34,712 bases of DNA from an uncultured SAR86 cluster bacterium (GTDB lineage: Bacteria > Pseudomonadota > Gammaproteobacteria > Magnimaribacterales > Magnimaribacteraceae), in assembly GCA_902606175.1 (NCBI GenBank), contig CACLEZ010000014.1, positions 1 to 34,712 on the forward strand, read 5' to 3'. The notes beneath the pieces were generated by a model that was given only the letters and a program-made list of their open reading frames with translations, had not been told where the DNA came from and made no database searches. The position numbers and the translations under genes are program-made. Shown one piece after another: positions 23,990 to 32,323 of the stretch (the stretch's first letter is position 1; every line of letters begins with the position of its first letter).

Positions 23990-24946
23990 TTAATAATTGC
24001 CAAGATTCTCATCTGTACCTGAGTGGAAATTTTTTGAAGAAAACTTATTAGCAAAAAAATTTAATAAATTTTTTATCCTACCCTTGCCTCTAAAGTTAGG
24101 GAGCACATATTGAGCCTTTGAATTTTTTATTAACTTGATAATATCAGCTCTCATAACTTTGGTAAGTATTCTTTTGTTTTCTGCAAGTTGTAGGGTCATC
24201 GATGCAAAATCATCATAGCCATAAGTTAAATAGAGCTGTACAGATTTAAAAATCTTTTCTTGCGTAAGATTTTGCATTGTAAATAAATTTTGAGGATGTC
24301 TAAAGTACAGTGCATCTCCACAAATTAATTGACCTTTTTTAGAAGAATTACTGTGGCCTTTTCGTTTCCAATAAGATCTTCTTAGATCCATTAAAATAAA
24401 ACCATTGGATTCAACAAAATTATTTATTTCGTTAAATAGTGGTTGATTAAGATAAAGCTGAATAAACTCTACTTCTACCTCCAGGCCGATTAAGCTTGGA
24501 AAATAGTTGCTTGCTCCTTTTAAGATATCAAGTTCGGAACCTTGTGTATCAATTTTGATGAAATCAATTTCATGTATGTTCTTTGCTTTGAGTAGATTAT
24601 TTAGAGAGTCTGCTTTTAATGAAACTGTTTTCTGAATATTAAACCTCTCAGAATCTTCAAATTCAGCAAGCAGTTCTTTGTTAGGTTCAAATATAGAGGA
24701 AACTTGTTGCCAATTACAGATATGAAAATTGACTATTCTAGGTTCATCTGCCAAAGCCGAGTTTATTACTATAGAATTTTCCAATTTATTATTGAGCAAT
24801 TTATTAAATTCTTCTATATCGGGCTCAAAAAGAATAGTTTTTAGGTTATTAAACTTACTCCATCTCTCATCAAGACCACCCGATGCCCCAACATCAACTA
24901 ATATTAGAAAATCCTTTTTAAATGATACTTTCATATTTTTCTTCAT
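23990..24946 (-). CDS. FkbM-family methyltransferase
   Basis: A 318-residue class I SAM-dependent methyltransferase. VDVGASGG (17-24) binds SAM, FEPD (40-43) contacts the ribose, and DFIKIDTQGSELDILKG (128-144) is the diagnostic FkbM motif. The C-terminal 110 residues (from about 205) are rich in charged and aromatic residues and not part of the fold core. FkbM enzymes O-methylate sugars, macrolides or glycolipids, so a cell-surface glycan target is possible. No glycosyltransferases are nearby, so the target stays open. The start ATG has CAGGTG upstream; an in-frame ATG at codon 5 could also serve. Confidence 0.9.
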   Translation of the reverse strand: MKKNMKVSFKKDFLILVDVGASGGLDERWSKFNNLKTILFEPDIEEFNKLLNNKLENSIVINSALADEPRIVNFHICNWQQVSSIFEPNKELLAEFEDSERFNIQKTVSLKADSLNNLLKAKNIHEIDFIKIDTQGSELDILKGASNYFPSLIGLEVEVEFIQLYLNQPLFNEINNFVESNGFILMDLRRSYWKRKGHSNSSKKGQLICGDALYFRHPQNLFTMQNLTQEKIFKSVQLYLTYGYDDFASMTLQLAENKRILTKVMRADIIKLIKNSKAQYVLPNFRGKGRIKNLLNFFANKFSSKNFHSGTDENLGNY

Positions 24947-25002
24947 AACGCACCTGATTCAACACTAATAAAGTAAAGTCTATTCACTAAGTCCAAAATA
25001 GT

Positions 25003-25755
25003 TTATTCAAGAAAATTATTTTGGATCTTATGCATCTGTTCAGAAGTGACTCCAATCTTCTCAAGATATTCAATAGCACTTCCCCATTTTGCTTCCACAC
25101 CGTCTAAAAAATCTTTTACAGCATCATCGGGAACTCCCGCTATTTTAATCATTTTTTCTCTGTCATATCCGTCAGGATAACCTGTGGTGGACTCAATAAA
25201 GTCTGCCTGTCTTTCAGTATCGAGATTAGTTAGTAAATAATCTTCCTCTATTACGTCTCTGCCAACCCCTAGAATAGATAACAAAAAGGCAGTTGAAACA
25301 CCGGTTCTGTCTTTACCAGCCGTGCAATGCAAAACAACAGGCAAGTTGGACTTATCAGCTAATATTCCAAATAACCTAAGCCAAGAAGTAGGACCAAATT
25401 CTAAGTAACCTAAGTATCTCTTACCTGAGATACCTGTATCACCAACTAGTCTGCTTAATTGATCACTCCCGCCTTCAGGTATAACCGCGATGTTTATATA
25501 TTTAGCACCCATAGCCTCTAAAGGACCTCTACCTTGATCCAAAACCTCATCCGGTTTTCTTAGATCTATTTGAGTTGAGATCTTTAGATCGGAGAGCTTA
25601 GATAAATCCTTATCTGACATCCTATCTTGTCTGCCAGCTCGGAAGTAAAGACCTTTTTTTACTTTCTTGCCTTGGTTATTTAAATAGCCGCCTATATCTC
25701 TGAAGTTAAAGCACCCTTCAAAAGGATAGTGTCTTTCTGTGTAGTCGTTAATCAT
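25003..25755 (-). CDS. Tyrosine-protein phosphatase (bacterial PTP/lipid phosphatase-like)
   Basis: A 250-residue phosphatase of the Y_phosphatase3 group. FNFRDIGGY (17-25) opens the domain, DLRKPDE (64-70) lies before the general acid region, and the P-loop is HCTAGKDRTG (143-152) with nucleophile Cys144 and Arg150. The lysine in CTAGKDRTG is typical of the dual-specificity/phosphoinositide phosphatases such as MptpB and LipA. It could dephosphorylate protein tyrosine or a phospholipid. There is no signal peptide, so it acts in the cytoplasm. It follows the FAD oxidoreductase gene by 27 nt. No Shine-Dalgarno sequence is obvious. Confidence 0.92.
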   Translation of the reverse strand: MINDYTERHYPFEGCFNFRDIGGYLNNQGKKVKKGLYFRAGRQDRMSDKDLSKLSDLKISTQIDLRKPDEVLDQGRGPLEAMGAKYINIAVIPEGGSDQLSRLVGDTGISGKRYLGYLEFGPTSWLRLFGILADKSNLPVVLHCTAGKDRTGVSTAFLLSILGVGRDVIEEDYLLTNLDTERQADFIESTTGYPDGYDREKMIKIAGVPDDAVKDFLDGVEAKWGSAIEYLEKIGVTSEQMHKIQNNFLE

Positions 25756-25782
25756 ATTAAAAATGGTTTAAATAAATTTAAA

Positions 25783-27144
25783 CTAATGTATTCGGGCTCC
25801 CTGTTTAAGTAAAATTTGCTGGACTTTATTAATATCAACTTTTGAGATGTGAGATTGTGTCTGAATTGAAACTGCTGCTGCAACGCCTGCGCCTTGGCCA
25901 TTAACTGCACAGCACATCATATTTCGCACTGCAGCATGAGAGCCTTTATCTCCTCCTACAGATCTACCAGTAACCAATAAATTTTCAACACCCTTTGGCA
26001 GCATAGAACGAAATGGTAATTGGAAGTACCGGCCAGTAGTAGGTAAGACGAGTACACCGTAACCATCAATAAATTCTGGAAAAATTCCTATACTATCCTC
26101 AAATTCGGCCTCGTTATGAACATCCTCAGCAGTCATATTGTATGCTGCATCAATTTTTCTTGTATCCCTAATGCCTAAGGTCATACCGAAATTTCTCAAT
26201 TTAGCTTCCTCGCAACCTGGGTTATATTTTTTCAGTGCCTCTATGGCAAACATTGCTTGCCTGCGACCCTCCATCTCACCTTTTGTAAGGTGATCCGGAT
26301 TAGTTGCATCAAGACCTGCTAAATGGATTATATTCAAATAACTTAGGTCACCCTGCTCGCTTATGGCACCCCATGTTCCAGTAATGGTAGTTAGATTTTT
26401 AGGTATTAATCCAGATTCGATTGCTTGTTCAAATGGTTTTTTTAGATAGGGAGAAAATAATTTATCCTCTTTACCAGATGTCTTCATTCCCCAACCGGGT
26501 CCAAACCAATCGCTATAAGTATGCGGATCAGACTTTACATCTTCAATAAAACGAGTTTTATCAACGCCATTCATTGAAAACATGACTGATGCGGCCATCA
26601 TTTCTTCAACTGGTGTTTTGTGAACAATGGCTCCGGCTCTATGGGCAATATCCGCATCACCAGTTGCATCTATCACTCGTTTTGCCAAGATTGCTTCTCG
26701 ACCAGCTTTACTCTCAACAATAACACCTTTAATGATTGCATTCTCAACTATAGTTGCCACCATTGTTCTATGTAACATAGGTGTAATGCCTGCTTCCTCA
26801 ACTAAAACATCTGCAACAAATTTAAATGCTTCTCCGTCTATTGCATGACTATTAGATTGAGGTTCAGGATTGGAAGCACCCATAGATTTAGCACGTTCTT
26901 CAAACTCTATTCCAATACCTTCACTGTCAATGGTTTTTTCATGACGGTACCAGGCAAAGCCTTCGACCCCCACCTGGGTGAGATTACCTCCAAAGCACCC
27001 GTAACGTTCTAGCAAGGTAGTTTCTGCTCCTGCTCTTGCAGAAGCGATAGCAGCTGCTAAACCTCCAGGACCGCTACCAACAACTAATACTTCCGTTCGA
27101 TGAATAATTGGTGTTTCTCTTGCTAATTCATTAATAGTTTCCAT
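25783..27144 (-). CDS. FAD-dependent oxidoreductase (FAD_oxidored family)
   Basis: A 453-residue flavoprotein. The dinucleotide-binding motif is VLVVGSGPGGLAAAIASARAGAETTLLER, placed at about 19-47 with GSGPGG at 23-28 and Glu46 for the FAD ribose. CFGGNLTQVGV (50-60) follows, and VIDATGDADIAHRAGA is the second FAD-contacting segment characteristic of this family. The C-terminal part has LLVTGRSVGGDKGSHAAVRNM. Enzymes of this type oxidise diverse small molecules; no substrate can be named. AAGGGCG lies 5 nt before the ATG. The only close partner is the tyrosine phosphatase gene. Confidence 0.9.
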   Translation of the reverse strand: METINELARETPIIHRTEVLVVGSGPGGLAAAIASARAGAETTLLERYGCFGGNLTQVGVEGFAWYRHEKTIDSEGIGIEFEERAKSMGASNPEPQSNSHAIDGEAFKFVADVLVEEAGITPMLHRTMVATIVENAIIKGVIVESKAGREAILAKRVIDATGDADIAHRAGAIVHKTPVEEMMAASVMFSMNGVDKTRFIEDVKSDPHTYSDWFGPGWGMKTSGKEDKLFSPYLKKPFEQAIESGLIPKNLTTITGTWGAISEQGDLSYLNIIHLAGLDATNPDHLTKGEMEGRRQAMFAIEALKKYNPGCEEAKLRNFGMTLGIRDTRKIDAAYNMTAEDVHNEAEFEDSIGIFPEFIDGYGVLVLPTTGRYFQLPFRSMLPKGVENLLVTGRSVGGDKGSHAAVRNMMCCAVNGQGAGVAAAVSIQTQSHISKVDINKVQQILLKQGARIH

Positions 27145-27203
27145 AAACGCCCTTCTTTGTCATTGAAGTATATCCTCCTTGCACCTCGTCTTCATCTCTA
27201 ATA

Positions 27204-28214
27204 TCAAGATTGAACTTTGCACTCTTTACCGCCAAGCATCTTAACGAATAAATTCCACTGACTTTCATCTACGTCTCGGCCCGTCCACCAAATTGCGTGT
27301 TCATTTGTATCTCCCAGTTCATCAATTACTAGCCCCCACATTGGCTCGATTTGATTTGGTAGCATTGAATAACGAACATCTGTTACAAGACTTTTTTCTT
27401 CATCAAAACCTAAATAGTCCTGAGAGAACCATCTAAACCTTTCAATGTCTAGAGCCTGCTGACTCTCCTTATCAAGATCAGATAGATGTTCCTGATAGTC
27501 AAAAATCTTGATACTCTCACCTAAACAGACAGTAGACGATTGAACTGTCCTAATTGCATCAACATAAAAAGTCTTTTCGTATTCATAAATAGATTTCCAC
27601 AAAATTATATTTCCAAAGGAGGGTTTAAGTGTAAGGCGCTCAGGATTATGCCCTCTTGACTCGGCAAGATCATTCGCCGTCGACAATGCTCTTTCATATT
27701 GAATAAAGCCTAAGGAGAGATAAAAAATAATCCATCCAATTGAAAAAAAGCTAAATATTTTTTTTTTGGTTTTTATTGCAATCCCAATAAGAATTAAAAC
27801 AGGAATCGTAAAGATAGGGTCAATTATAGATATATTATTCCAAGTCACTCTCTCATTTGAGAAAGGCCAAAAAAGTAAAGTTCCATAGGAAGTGCATGCA
27901 TCAAGTAATCCGTGGGTCGCATAACCTAAGAAACTTGCTATATAGATAGTCTTAAAGCTCATGGATTTTTTGAAGAAAGGAAAAATAAGTGCTGCAACAA
28001 TTAAAGATCCAAAGGGGATAAAAAAAAGTGAGTGAGAGAACTGCCTATGGTATTCAAGAAAAAGAATTGGATCAGTTGATGATTGAATCAAGACATCTAA
28101 ATCAGGGGCCAATCCTGCAAGAAAACCAATAATACTAATCTTAAATATATTTTTCTTATCCGCAGACGACTGTGAGAAAGCTGCACCTACTGTTCCTTGA
28201 GTTAGTGGATCCAT
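27204..28214 (-). CDS. Membrane-bound metal-dependent hydrolase (DUF457/YdjM family)
   Basis: A 336-residue inner-membrane protein. The family residues are clear: MDPLTQGTVGAAF at the start, Asp38 and Asp40 in GLAPDLDVL (35-42), His56, His61 in YHRQFSHSLFF (55-65), and His101 with Asp105 in ATHGLLDACTSYG (99-111). These form a probable metal site within four to six membrane helices (to about 175). The C-terminal 150 residues are soluble and less conserved. YdjM of E. coli is LexA-regulated, and the family is thought to hydrolyse membrane or lipid phosphates; I saw no LexA box here. The typical N-terminal THallG reads TQGTVG. Confidence 0.87.
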   Translation of the reverse strand: MDPLTQGTVGAAFSQSSADKKNIFKISIIGFLAGLAPDLDVLIQSSTDPILFLEYHRQFSHSLFFIPFGSLIVAALIFPFFKKSMSFKTIYIASFLGYATHGLLDACTSYGTLLFWPFSNERVTWNNISIIDPIFTIPVLILIGIAIKTKKKIFSFFSIGWIIFYLSLGFIQYERALSTANDLAESRGHNPERLTLKPSFGNIILWKSIYEYEKTFYVDAIRTVQSSTVCLGESIKIFDYQEHLSDLDKESQQALDIERFRWFSQDYLGFDEEKSLVTDVRYSMLPNQIEPMWGLVIDELGDTNEHAIWWTGRDVDESQWNLFVKMLGGKECKVQS

Positions 28215-28279
28215 TTTTTTAGATAGTGATAGATTGTGTTTAAAATTATATTTATGTGAAGTTGTAAAAACTCTTAGAG

Positions 28280-28663
28280 TTATGCAACTTTCTCAAAAAG
28301 CTTTTCATGTAATTCTTTCACGCCTTCGGTTTTTCTAAAACCACTAAAAGAAATACTATCAATGATTTCTGTAAGATCATGTTCTGTCTCTCCAATCACA
28401 CAAGGAAATGCATAATTTTTTTCTAAAATTCTTTCAGGAATTTCATTTCGATGTAAGACCTCTACTTTGTATTCTTTTTTTAGTTCTTTTATAAATTGTA
28501 ACCATTCAGATCTCGCGAAGATCTTGCTATGAGAGATATCGCATAATTCACACGAAGTCTTTTTTTTTAAAAGATTCTTATTGATCCAATATTTGATTTC
28601 GTTCAACAATCCACCATCAGCATTGTAGATAAAATAAATTGTTTTAAATTTTTTTATAGTCAT
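28280..28663 (-). CDS. Conserved-looking 127-aa protein with a CxxC pair, unknown function
   Basis: I cannot name the family. The first half reads FIYNADGGLLNEIKYWINK (about 11-29), followed by SCELCDISH (37-45), which gives a Cys38-x-x-Cys41 pair, then alternating helix and strand up to VIGETEHDLTEIID. The alpha/beta pattern and CxxC could fit a thioredoxin-like or metal-binding fold. There is no signal peptide. It has no visible Shine-Dalgarno sequence and diverges from the crotonase gene at 28764. The coherent coding pattern makes it likely real. Confidence 0.65.
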   Translation of the reverse strand: MTIKKFKTIYFIYNADGGLLNEIKYWINKNLLKKKTSCELCDISHSKIFARSEWLQFIKELKKEYKVEVLHRNEIPERILEKNYAFPCVIGETEHDLTEIIDSISFSGFRKTEGVKELHEKLFEKVA

Positions 28664-28763
28664 GAGGTTATTGATATTAAAGTATCTGACAAAAGTTTGT
28701 CTTTAGTTTCAATCATTTTTTTATGTATAGTGTTTTGATCTATAAACTTTGTAGGGAGATGTT

Positions 28764-29486
28764 GTGATAGAACTAGAAAAAAAAGAGTCTATTTATTTTT
28801 TAACAATGGATGCTGGGGAGAATCGTTGGAATACGACATTCGTAAGAGAAATTGCTAAAGCTTTAGACACAATTGAAGATGATGTAGGTCAAGGAGCATT
28901 AATTACATCTTCCACTGATTCAAAGTTTTTTTCAAATGGACTAGATCTTGAGTGGATGCAAGCTCCCGCAGATCATCCAGATGGAGGTGATAGAGAAGTA
29001 TTCGGTGAAGAATTCATGTATTTAATGGGAAGGTTTATCACATTACCAATTCCAACTGTATGTGCTCTCAATGGACATACTTTCGGTGCTGGCTTTATGT
29101 TTGCCCTTTCTCATGACTTCAGGATTATGAGAGAAGATAAAGGGTTTATATGTGCAAATGAAATGCAACTAGGTCTACCAATCCCAAGACCAGAGCTAGC
29201 ATTGTTTAAGCATAAAATTCCTGCAAATGCTTTCTTTGAGACTGTTCAATTATCTAAACGATGGACTGGTGCTGATGCTCTTAAAGCTGGGATTGTTCAA
29301 GAAGTAAGTTCATTTGAAGATCTTTCTGAATCAGCTCTAAGAAAAGCCAAAGAATTAGCTCCACTTGCGAATAATAGAAAAAACTTTGGGCATCAAAAGG
29401 AAATGTTATACGGTGAGAACGCGGCTATTAATCTTGCTCACGGTCCTGCACATATGCTCAAAAATTCGAAAAATTTTGAAATATAA
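28764..29486 (+). CDS. Enoyl-CoA isomerase-like crotonase
   Basis: A 240-residue crotonase. FFSNGLDLEWM (55-65) forms the oxyanion part, and LNGHTFGAGFMFALSHDFRIMRED (102-125) resembles plant-type delta3-delta2-enoyl-CoA isomerases. Glu133 in ANEMQLGLPIP is kept, while the position of the other hydratase glutamate holds Met112; one glutamate is what isomerases use. It likely shifts a double bond in an acyl-CoA during unsaturated fatty-acid breakdown. The start is GTG at 28764, fixed by GGGAGAT 3-4 nt upstream; a nearby ATG is out of frame. The gene diverges from 28280-28663 and ends in a strong terminator. Confidence 0.88.
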   Translation: MIELEKKESIYFLTMDAGENRWNTTFVREIAKALDTIEDDVGQGALITSSTDSKFFSNGLDLEWMQAPADHPDGGDREVFGEEFMYLMGRFITLPIPTVCALNGHTFGAGFMFALSHDFRIMREDKGFICANEMQLGLPIPRPELALFKHKIPANAFFETVQLSKRWTGADALKAGIVQEVSSFEDLSESALRKAKELAPLANNRKNFGHQKEMLYGENAAINLAHGPAHMLKNSKNFEI

Positions 29487-29519
29487 GCATAAAAGCAGCA
29501 CAAGCTGCTTTTATGCTTA
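29484..29519. terminator. Strong bidirectional terminator
   Basis: Perfect 16-bp inverted repeat: TAAGCATAAAAGCAGC and GCTGCTTTTATGCTTA around an ACAA loop. It starts at the crotonase stop codon and lies 8 nt before the stop of the converging gene. The A-run on one side becomes a T-run on the other, so it can end transcription in both directions. Confidence 0.9.
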
Positions 29520-29527
29520 ATAATGAT

Positions 29528-29944
29528 TTACTCTACTTTAAATACTTCTGCTTCCATTTCACCTGCAACTAAATCAATAGTTCCACTCAAGAAATTTATA
29601 CCATCTGTTACGCTGTCGACTGACTTAATATTTATTTTCGTTCCGTCCATAGTCCAAACACCCATTAAATCTCCTCTTGCAAGGACACCATCTGGACTAA
29701 TCCCTCTACCGTAACCAATCCATGTTCCCGAATTAGGGATATTTGGGTTTGATGTCAAAGTATACGAGACGTAAACTTTTCCGTATTGGCCGGTATCTGC
29801 ACTAGATAGATTAATGGTACTTTCTAATTTCCCAACTGTTATTGAATCTATTTTCCATTTTGCTGTGAAACTATCGCCAGTAACTTCAAACGCATGTGCC
29901 GAAACTGTAAACATTAAAGTCAATGCAAAAATATATTTCTTCAT
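29528..29944 (-). CDS. Small secreted beta-rich protein, unknown function
   Basis: A 138-residue protein with a textbook signal peptide (residues 1-18, cut after SAHA). The mature part is beta-strand rich with repeated Val/Thr/Ser and Gly turns (YVSYTLTSNPNIPNSG, WIGYGRGISPDGVLARGDLMGVWTMDG), suggesting a compact barrel, perhaps lipocalin-like in shape; this is guesswork. No cysteines are present in the mature chain. AAGGAGA lies 7-8 nt before the ATG. It is a single gene between two divergent or convergent neighbours. Confidence 0.75.
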   Translation of the reverse strand: MKKYIFALTLMFTVSAHAFEVTGDSFTAKWKIDSITVGKLESTINLSSADTGQYGKVYVSYTLTSNPNIPNSGTWIGYGRGISPDGVLARGDLMGVWTMDGTKINIKSVDSVTDGINFLSGTIDLVAGEMEAEVFKVE

Positions 29945-29976
29945 TTTTTTCTCCTTATATTTATGAATAAAAATTT

Positions 29977-29982
29977 ATTGTA
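29977..29982 (-). promoter_or_regulatory. Possible -10 element for the secreted protein gene
   Basis: TACAAT on the minus strand, five of six consensus bases, 33 nt before the ATG. The -35 region is poor. AT-richness makes such matches common. Confidence 0.25.
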
Positions 29983-30044
29983 ACTTTTTTTATCACGGCT
30001 CAGTAAATGCGGGTTAAAAGATAAATGGGAATTTATAAATAACC

Positions 30045-30050
30045 TATAAT
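30045..30050 (+). promoter_or_regulatory. Probable -10 element for the MAPEG gene
   Basis: A perfect TATAAT lies 22 nt before the ATG, so the mRNA leader would be about 15 nt and include the GGAGAGG ribosome site. No good -35 is visible at 16-18 nt. Confidence 0.4.
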
Positions 30051-30072
30051 AACTAAAATAAATGGAGAGGTT

Positions 30073-30477
30073 ATGAATCAAGCAGCACTTTTAATGCCAG
30101 TATTTGTCTTAATACTTTGGACTTTTATAATTACCTTAATAATGGCCTATGGTCGGGTAAGGTTTACAAAAAATCCGCAAAAGGATGCCGCTCATACCAG
30201 AGATTTAAAAGGATTATTGCCTGCCTGGGTTGAAAGAACTTCTGATAACTATAATCATCTTTTTGAACAGCCGGTAGCTTTTTATGCTGTTACTTTATCC
30301 ATTGCATTAATCAATAATATTGATCCTTTGATGGTTCAGCTAGCTTGGGCATTTACGATCATAAGAATTGTCCATTCACTTGTTCAGCTTACACTTAATA
30401 AAGTTTTATTGAGGTTCTTTATATTCGCAACTGGTTGGTTTGTTATTGCTTTTATGGCACTTTCTCAAATTATTTAG
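30073..30477 (+). CDS. MAPEG-family membrane protein
   Basis: A 134-residue integral membrane protein with four predicted helices. ERTSDNYNHLFEQPVAFYA (54-72) is the MAPEG signature, with the Glu-Arg, Asn and Glu-Gln-Pro residues that bind glutathione in microsomal GSTs, and RIVHSLVQLTLN (98-109) is the second marker. Bacterial members are usually trimeric glutathione transferases or peroxidases of hydrophobic compounds. GGAGAGG precedes the ATG with good spacing. It is a single plus-strand gene, converging on the HCCA isomerase-like gene. The substrate is unknown. Confidence 0.92.
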   Translation: MNQAALLMPVFVLILWTFIITLIMAYGRVRFTKNPQKDAAHTRDLKGLLPAWVERTSDNYNHLFEQPVAFYAVTLSIALINNIDPLMVQLAWAFTIIRIVHSLVQLTLNKVLLRFFIFATGWFVIAFMALSQII

Positions 30478-30544
30478 CCATTATTGATCTTCTCAAATCA
30501 ATAAGCGCCGATTTATAAGGCCTAAGCAGATTTCGGCTTGAGAG

Positions 30545-31219
30545 TTAATCTTTATCAAGCTTTTTGAAAACCTTTCTGTCAACAGCTCTCGGTCTATCTG
30601 AATCACTGAGCCTTTCTCGATCTAGAGGATCTTTACCATCCAAAAACAGTTCAATATGGTCCATCTGGTCGTTACCCCAAAATAAATTATCATCAATAAT
30701 CATTGTTGGAACTCCAAAAACTCCCTTCTCAATAGCCTTGTTAGTTTCATTAATCAGCAAATCTTTTATGTCTGATTTTGAAACTTGCTGAGCTAGGACT
30801 TCTCCGTCTATAGATTGTTTTGCTAATAAGGAAATCAGCGCAGATAGTTCTCCTAGATCCGCACCTTGGCTCCAACCGCCTTTAAATATTGCATCAATTA
30901 CTCCAAGCTGATCAATACCACTAACTTCCTTTAATGACATTCTTAAAGCAGCCAAAGGATTAAAAGGGTGTTTTTTTGGTGGATTGTATTCAAATCCATT
31001 TAGAGCTGCATATCTTAAGCAATACTGAGTTAACCAACTTCGTTTAGGTGGGATTTCAGCTGGTCCTAGTTGTCCCCACTTATCCAATAATTTTCCAAAT
31101 ACAACTGGATGTGGTTCAATTTCGCGATTGTATTTCTTAGCTAAAATTGGAAGTTTGCGCCATGCAAAATAAGCATAAGGAGATATAAAATCGAAGTAAA
31201 AATGTATTTTTGCAGTCAT
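30545..31219 (-). CDS. 2-hydroxychromene-2-carboxylate isomerase-like (DsbA fold, kappa-GST)
   Basis: A 224-residue DsbA-fold protein. FYFDFISPYAYFAWRKLP (7-24) has the catalytic Ser13 in place of a CxxC motif, typical of HCCA isomerase and kappa-class GST. GVFGVPTMIIDDNLFWGNDQMDHIELFL near the C-terminus holds the cis-Pro loop and the glutathione-binding segment. These enzymes use glutathione to isomerise a ring compound in naphthalene-type breakdown, but many homologues have other roles. A GTG further upstream is open, but GAGG overlapping it serves the ATG at 31219. No dioxygenase neighbours support a naphthalene pathway. Confidence 0.9.
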   Translation of the reverse strand: MTAKIHFYFDFISPYAYFAWRKLPILAKKYNREIEPHPVVFGKLLDKWGQLGPAEIPPKRSWLTQYCLRYAALNGFEYNPPKKHPFNPLAALRMSLKEVSGIDQLGVIDAIFKGGWSQGADLGELSALISLLAKQSIDGEVLAQQVSKSDIKDLLINETNKAIEKGVFGVPTMIIDDNLFWGNDQMDHIELFLDGKDPLDRERLSDSDRPRAVDRKVFKKLDKD

Positions 31220-31338
31220 TAGTTTATTCCTCACTCAATAATTACCCTTCTGCAAACCCATTAAAGAGATGTTTCAAAGCAATTAAATATTTTTATATGT
31301 CAATTTGCTCCACACTACTTGATTCAGTATCAAGAAAG

Positions 31339-31875
31339 CTAACCTTTATCTGCCAGTCTTTTGTTAAACCAAAAGAAATAAAGAAAGCTTGAGATAATTG
31401 ATAAAACAATCACTAAGGGGCCATAAATTTCAAATAAAATAAAAGTTGTAGTTCCTAATAAAGCAATAAAGCCGTATTCAGCATAACTCTTCAAGTAACC
31501 CTCTTGAAATGCTGCCCTTACGATTAAATAGTTACCCGGCAGATAAACAAGAACCGCAGTAATTGTGCCGGGACTAAAATCATTGAAGTAGAGGCTAAAG
31601 AATATATGGAAAATTGCATTAATAATCTGAATCGTAAAGAGTATATACAAGACGATATAAGCGCTCGCTTTATTGGTTTTTACTAAATGAAGGAAAACGA
31701 AACCTACTATTACGAAGACTAAGATAGATAGGATTGCTTCAGTTGATAAAGCAGCAGCTGAGTGATTAAAATATTTTAATTTCCATTCTATAAAATTGAA
31801 CACTACGTGTTCTTCAAAGTGATGAATTGCATACAATAATGGTCCCAAGACAATAAGATTATTAAATTTCTTCAT
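31339..31875 (-). CDS. HXXEE-domain membrane protein
   Basis: A 178-residue protein with five or so membrane helices. The N-terminal IHHFEEHVVF (17-26) carries the His-x-x-Glu-Glu motif that names this family, and further His/Asn residues lie in NAIFHIFFS (about 104-112). The motif suggests a metal-dependent membrane enzyme, but no member's reaction is well known to me. It is isolated: 120 nt from the gene upstream and 119 nt from the gene downstream, with no terminator seen on either side. Confidence 0.85.
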   Translation of the reverse strand: MKKFNNLIVLGPLLYAIHHFEEHVVFNFIEWKLKYFNHSAAALSTEAILSILVFVIVGFVFLHLVKTNKASAYIVLYILFTIQIINAIFHIFFSLYFNDFSPGTITAVLVYLPGNYLIVRAAFQEGYLKSYAEYGFIALLGTTTFILFEIYGPLVIVLSIISSFLYFFWFNKRLADKG

Positions 31876-31995
31876 AAATACTTTCTTTAATTTCTAGTAA
31901 AACATAGCAATCTAGTTACTATTCACACTCAATAGAACTATGCTCTAGAATCCTTATTGCTAAAGCATTTAAATAAAGTTTGTATGTAGTTTGTA

Positions 31996-32322
31996 TCATT
32001 TTTTTGAAAAAAATGTTTTTGCAAATCTATCAAGTAAACTTAATTTATCTTGAAGAACTACAACTCCATTCACCATTATTGATAATTTGACTGAGAAAAA
32101 ACCTGCTGAAAAAACTTCAATAGACTTTATGTCATCAGAAACTTCACTTTCAGAAAGCATTACTTTGTTAGGATTTACCAACATTTCTGTGTTTTGATCT
32201 AAGTGTTCATTATCTAAATATAAATCTGCGGAACACTTCCCTTCCCAATTCCACCAATTAGATACTTTGATTATTTTTCCATTAAAATCAACCGACCATT
32301 CTTTGTAATTAGATTTTTCCAT
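31996..32322 (-). CDS. 108-aa protein linked to guaA, unknown function
   Basis: A small protein I do not recognise. It has an NWWNWEGKC cluster near residues 22-30, alternating hydrophobic strands (IKSIEVFSAGFFSVKLSIMVNG) and a basic, aromatic C-terminus (DRFAKTFFSKK). There is no signal peptide, and a beta-rich fold is likely. The frame is open into guaA, but the ATG at 32322 lies just 1 nt after the guaA stop (TAAAATG) with GGGAA upstream, so I set the start there. Coupled translation with GMP synthase is likely, but no functional link is shown. Confidence 0.6.
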   Translation of the reverse strand: MEKSNYKEWSVDFNGKIIKVSNWWNWEGKCSADLYLDNEHLDQNTEMLVNPNKVMLSESEVSDDIKSIEVFSAGFFSVKLSIMVNGVVVLQDKLSLLDRFAKTFFSKK

Positions 32323-32323
32323 T

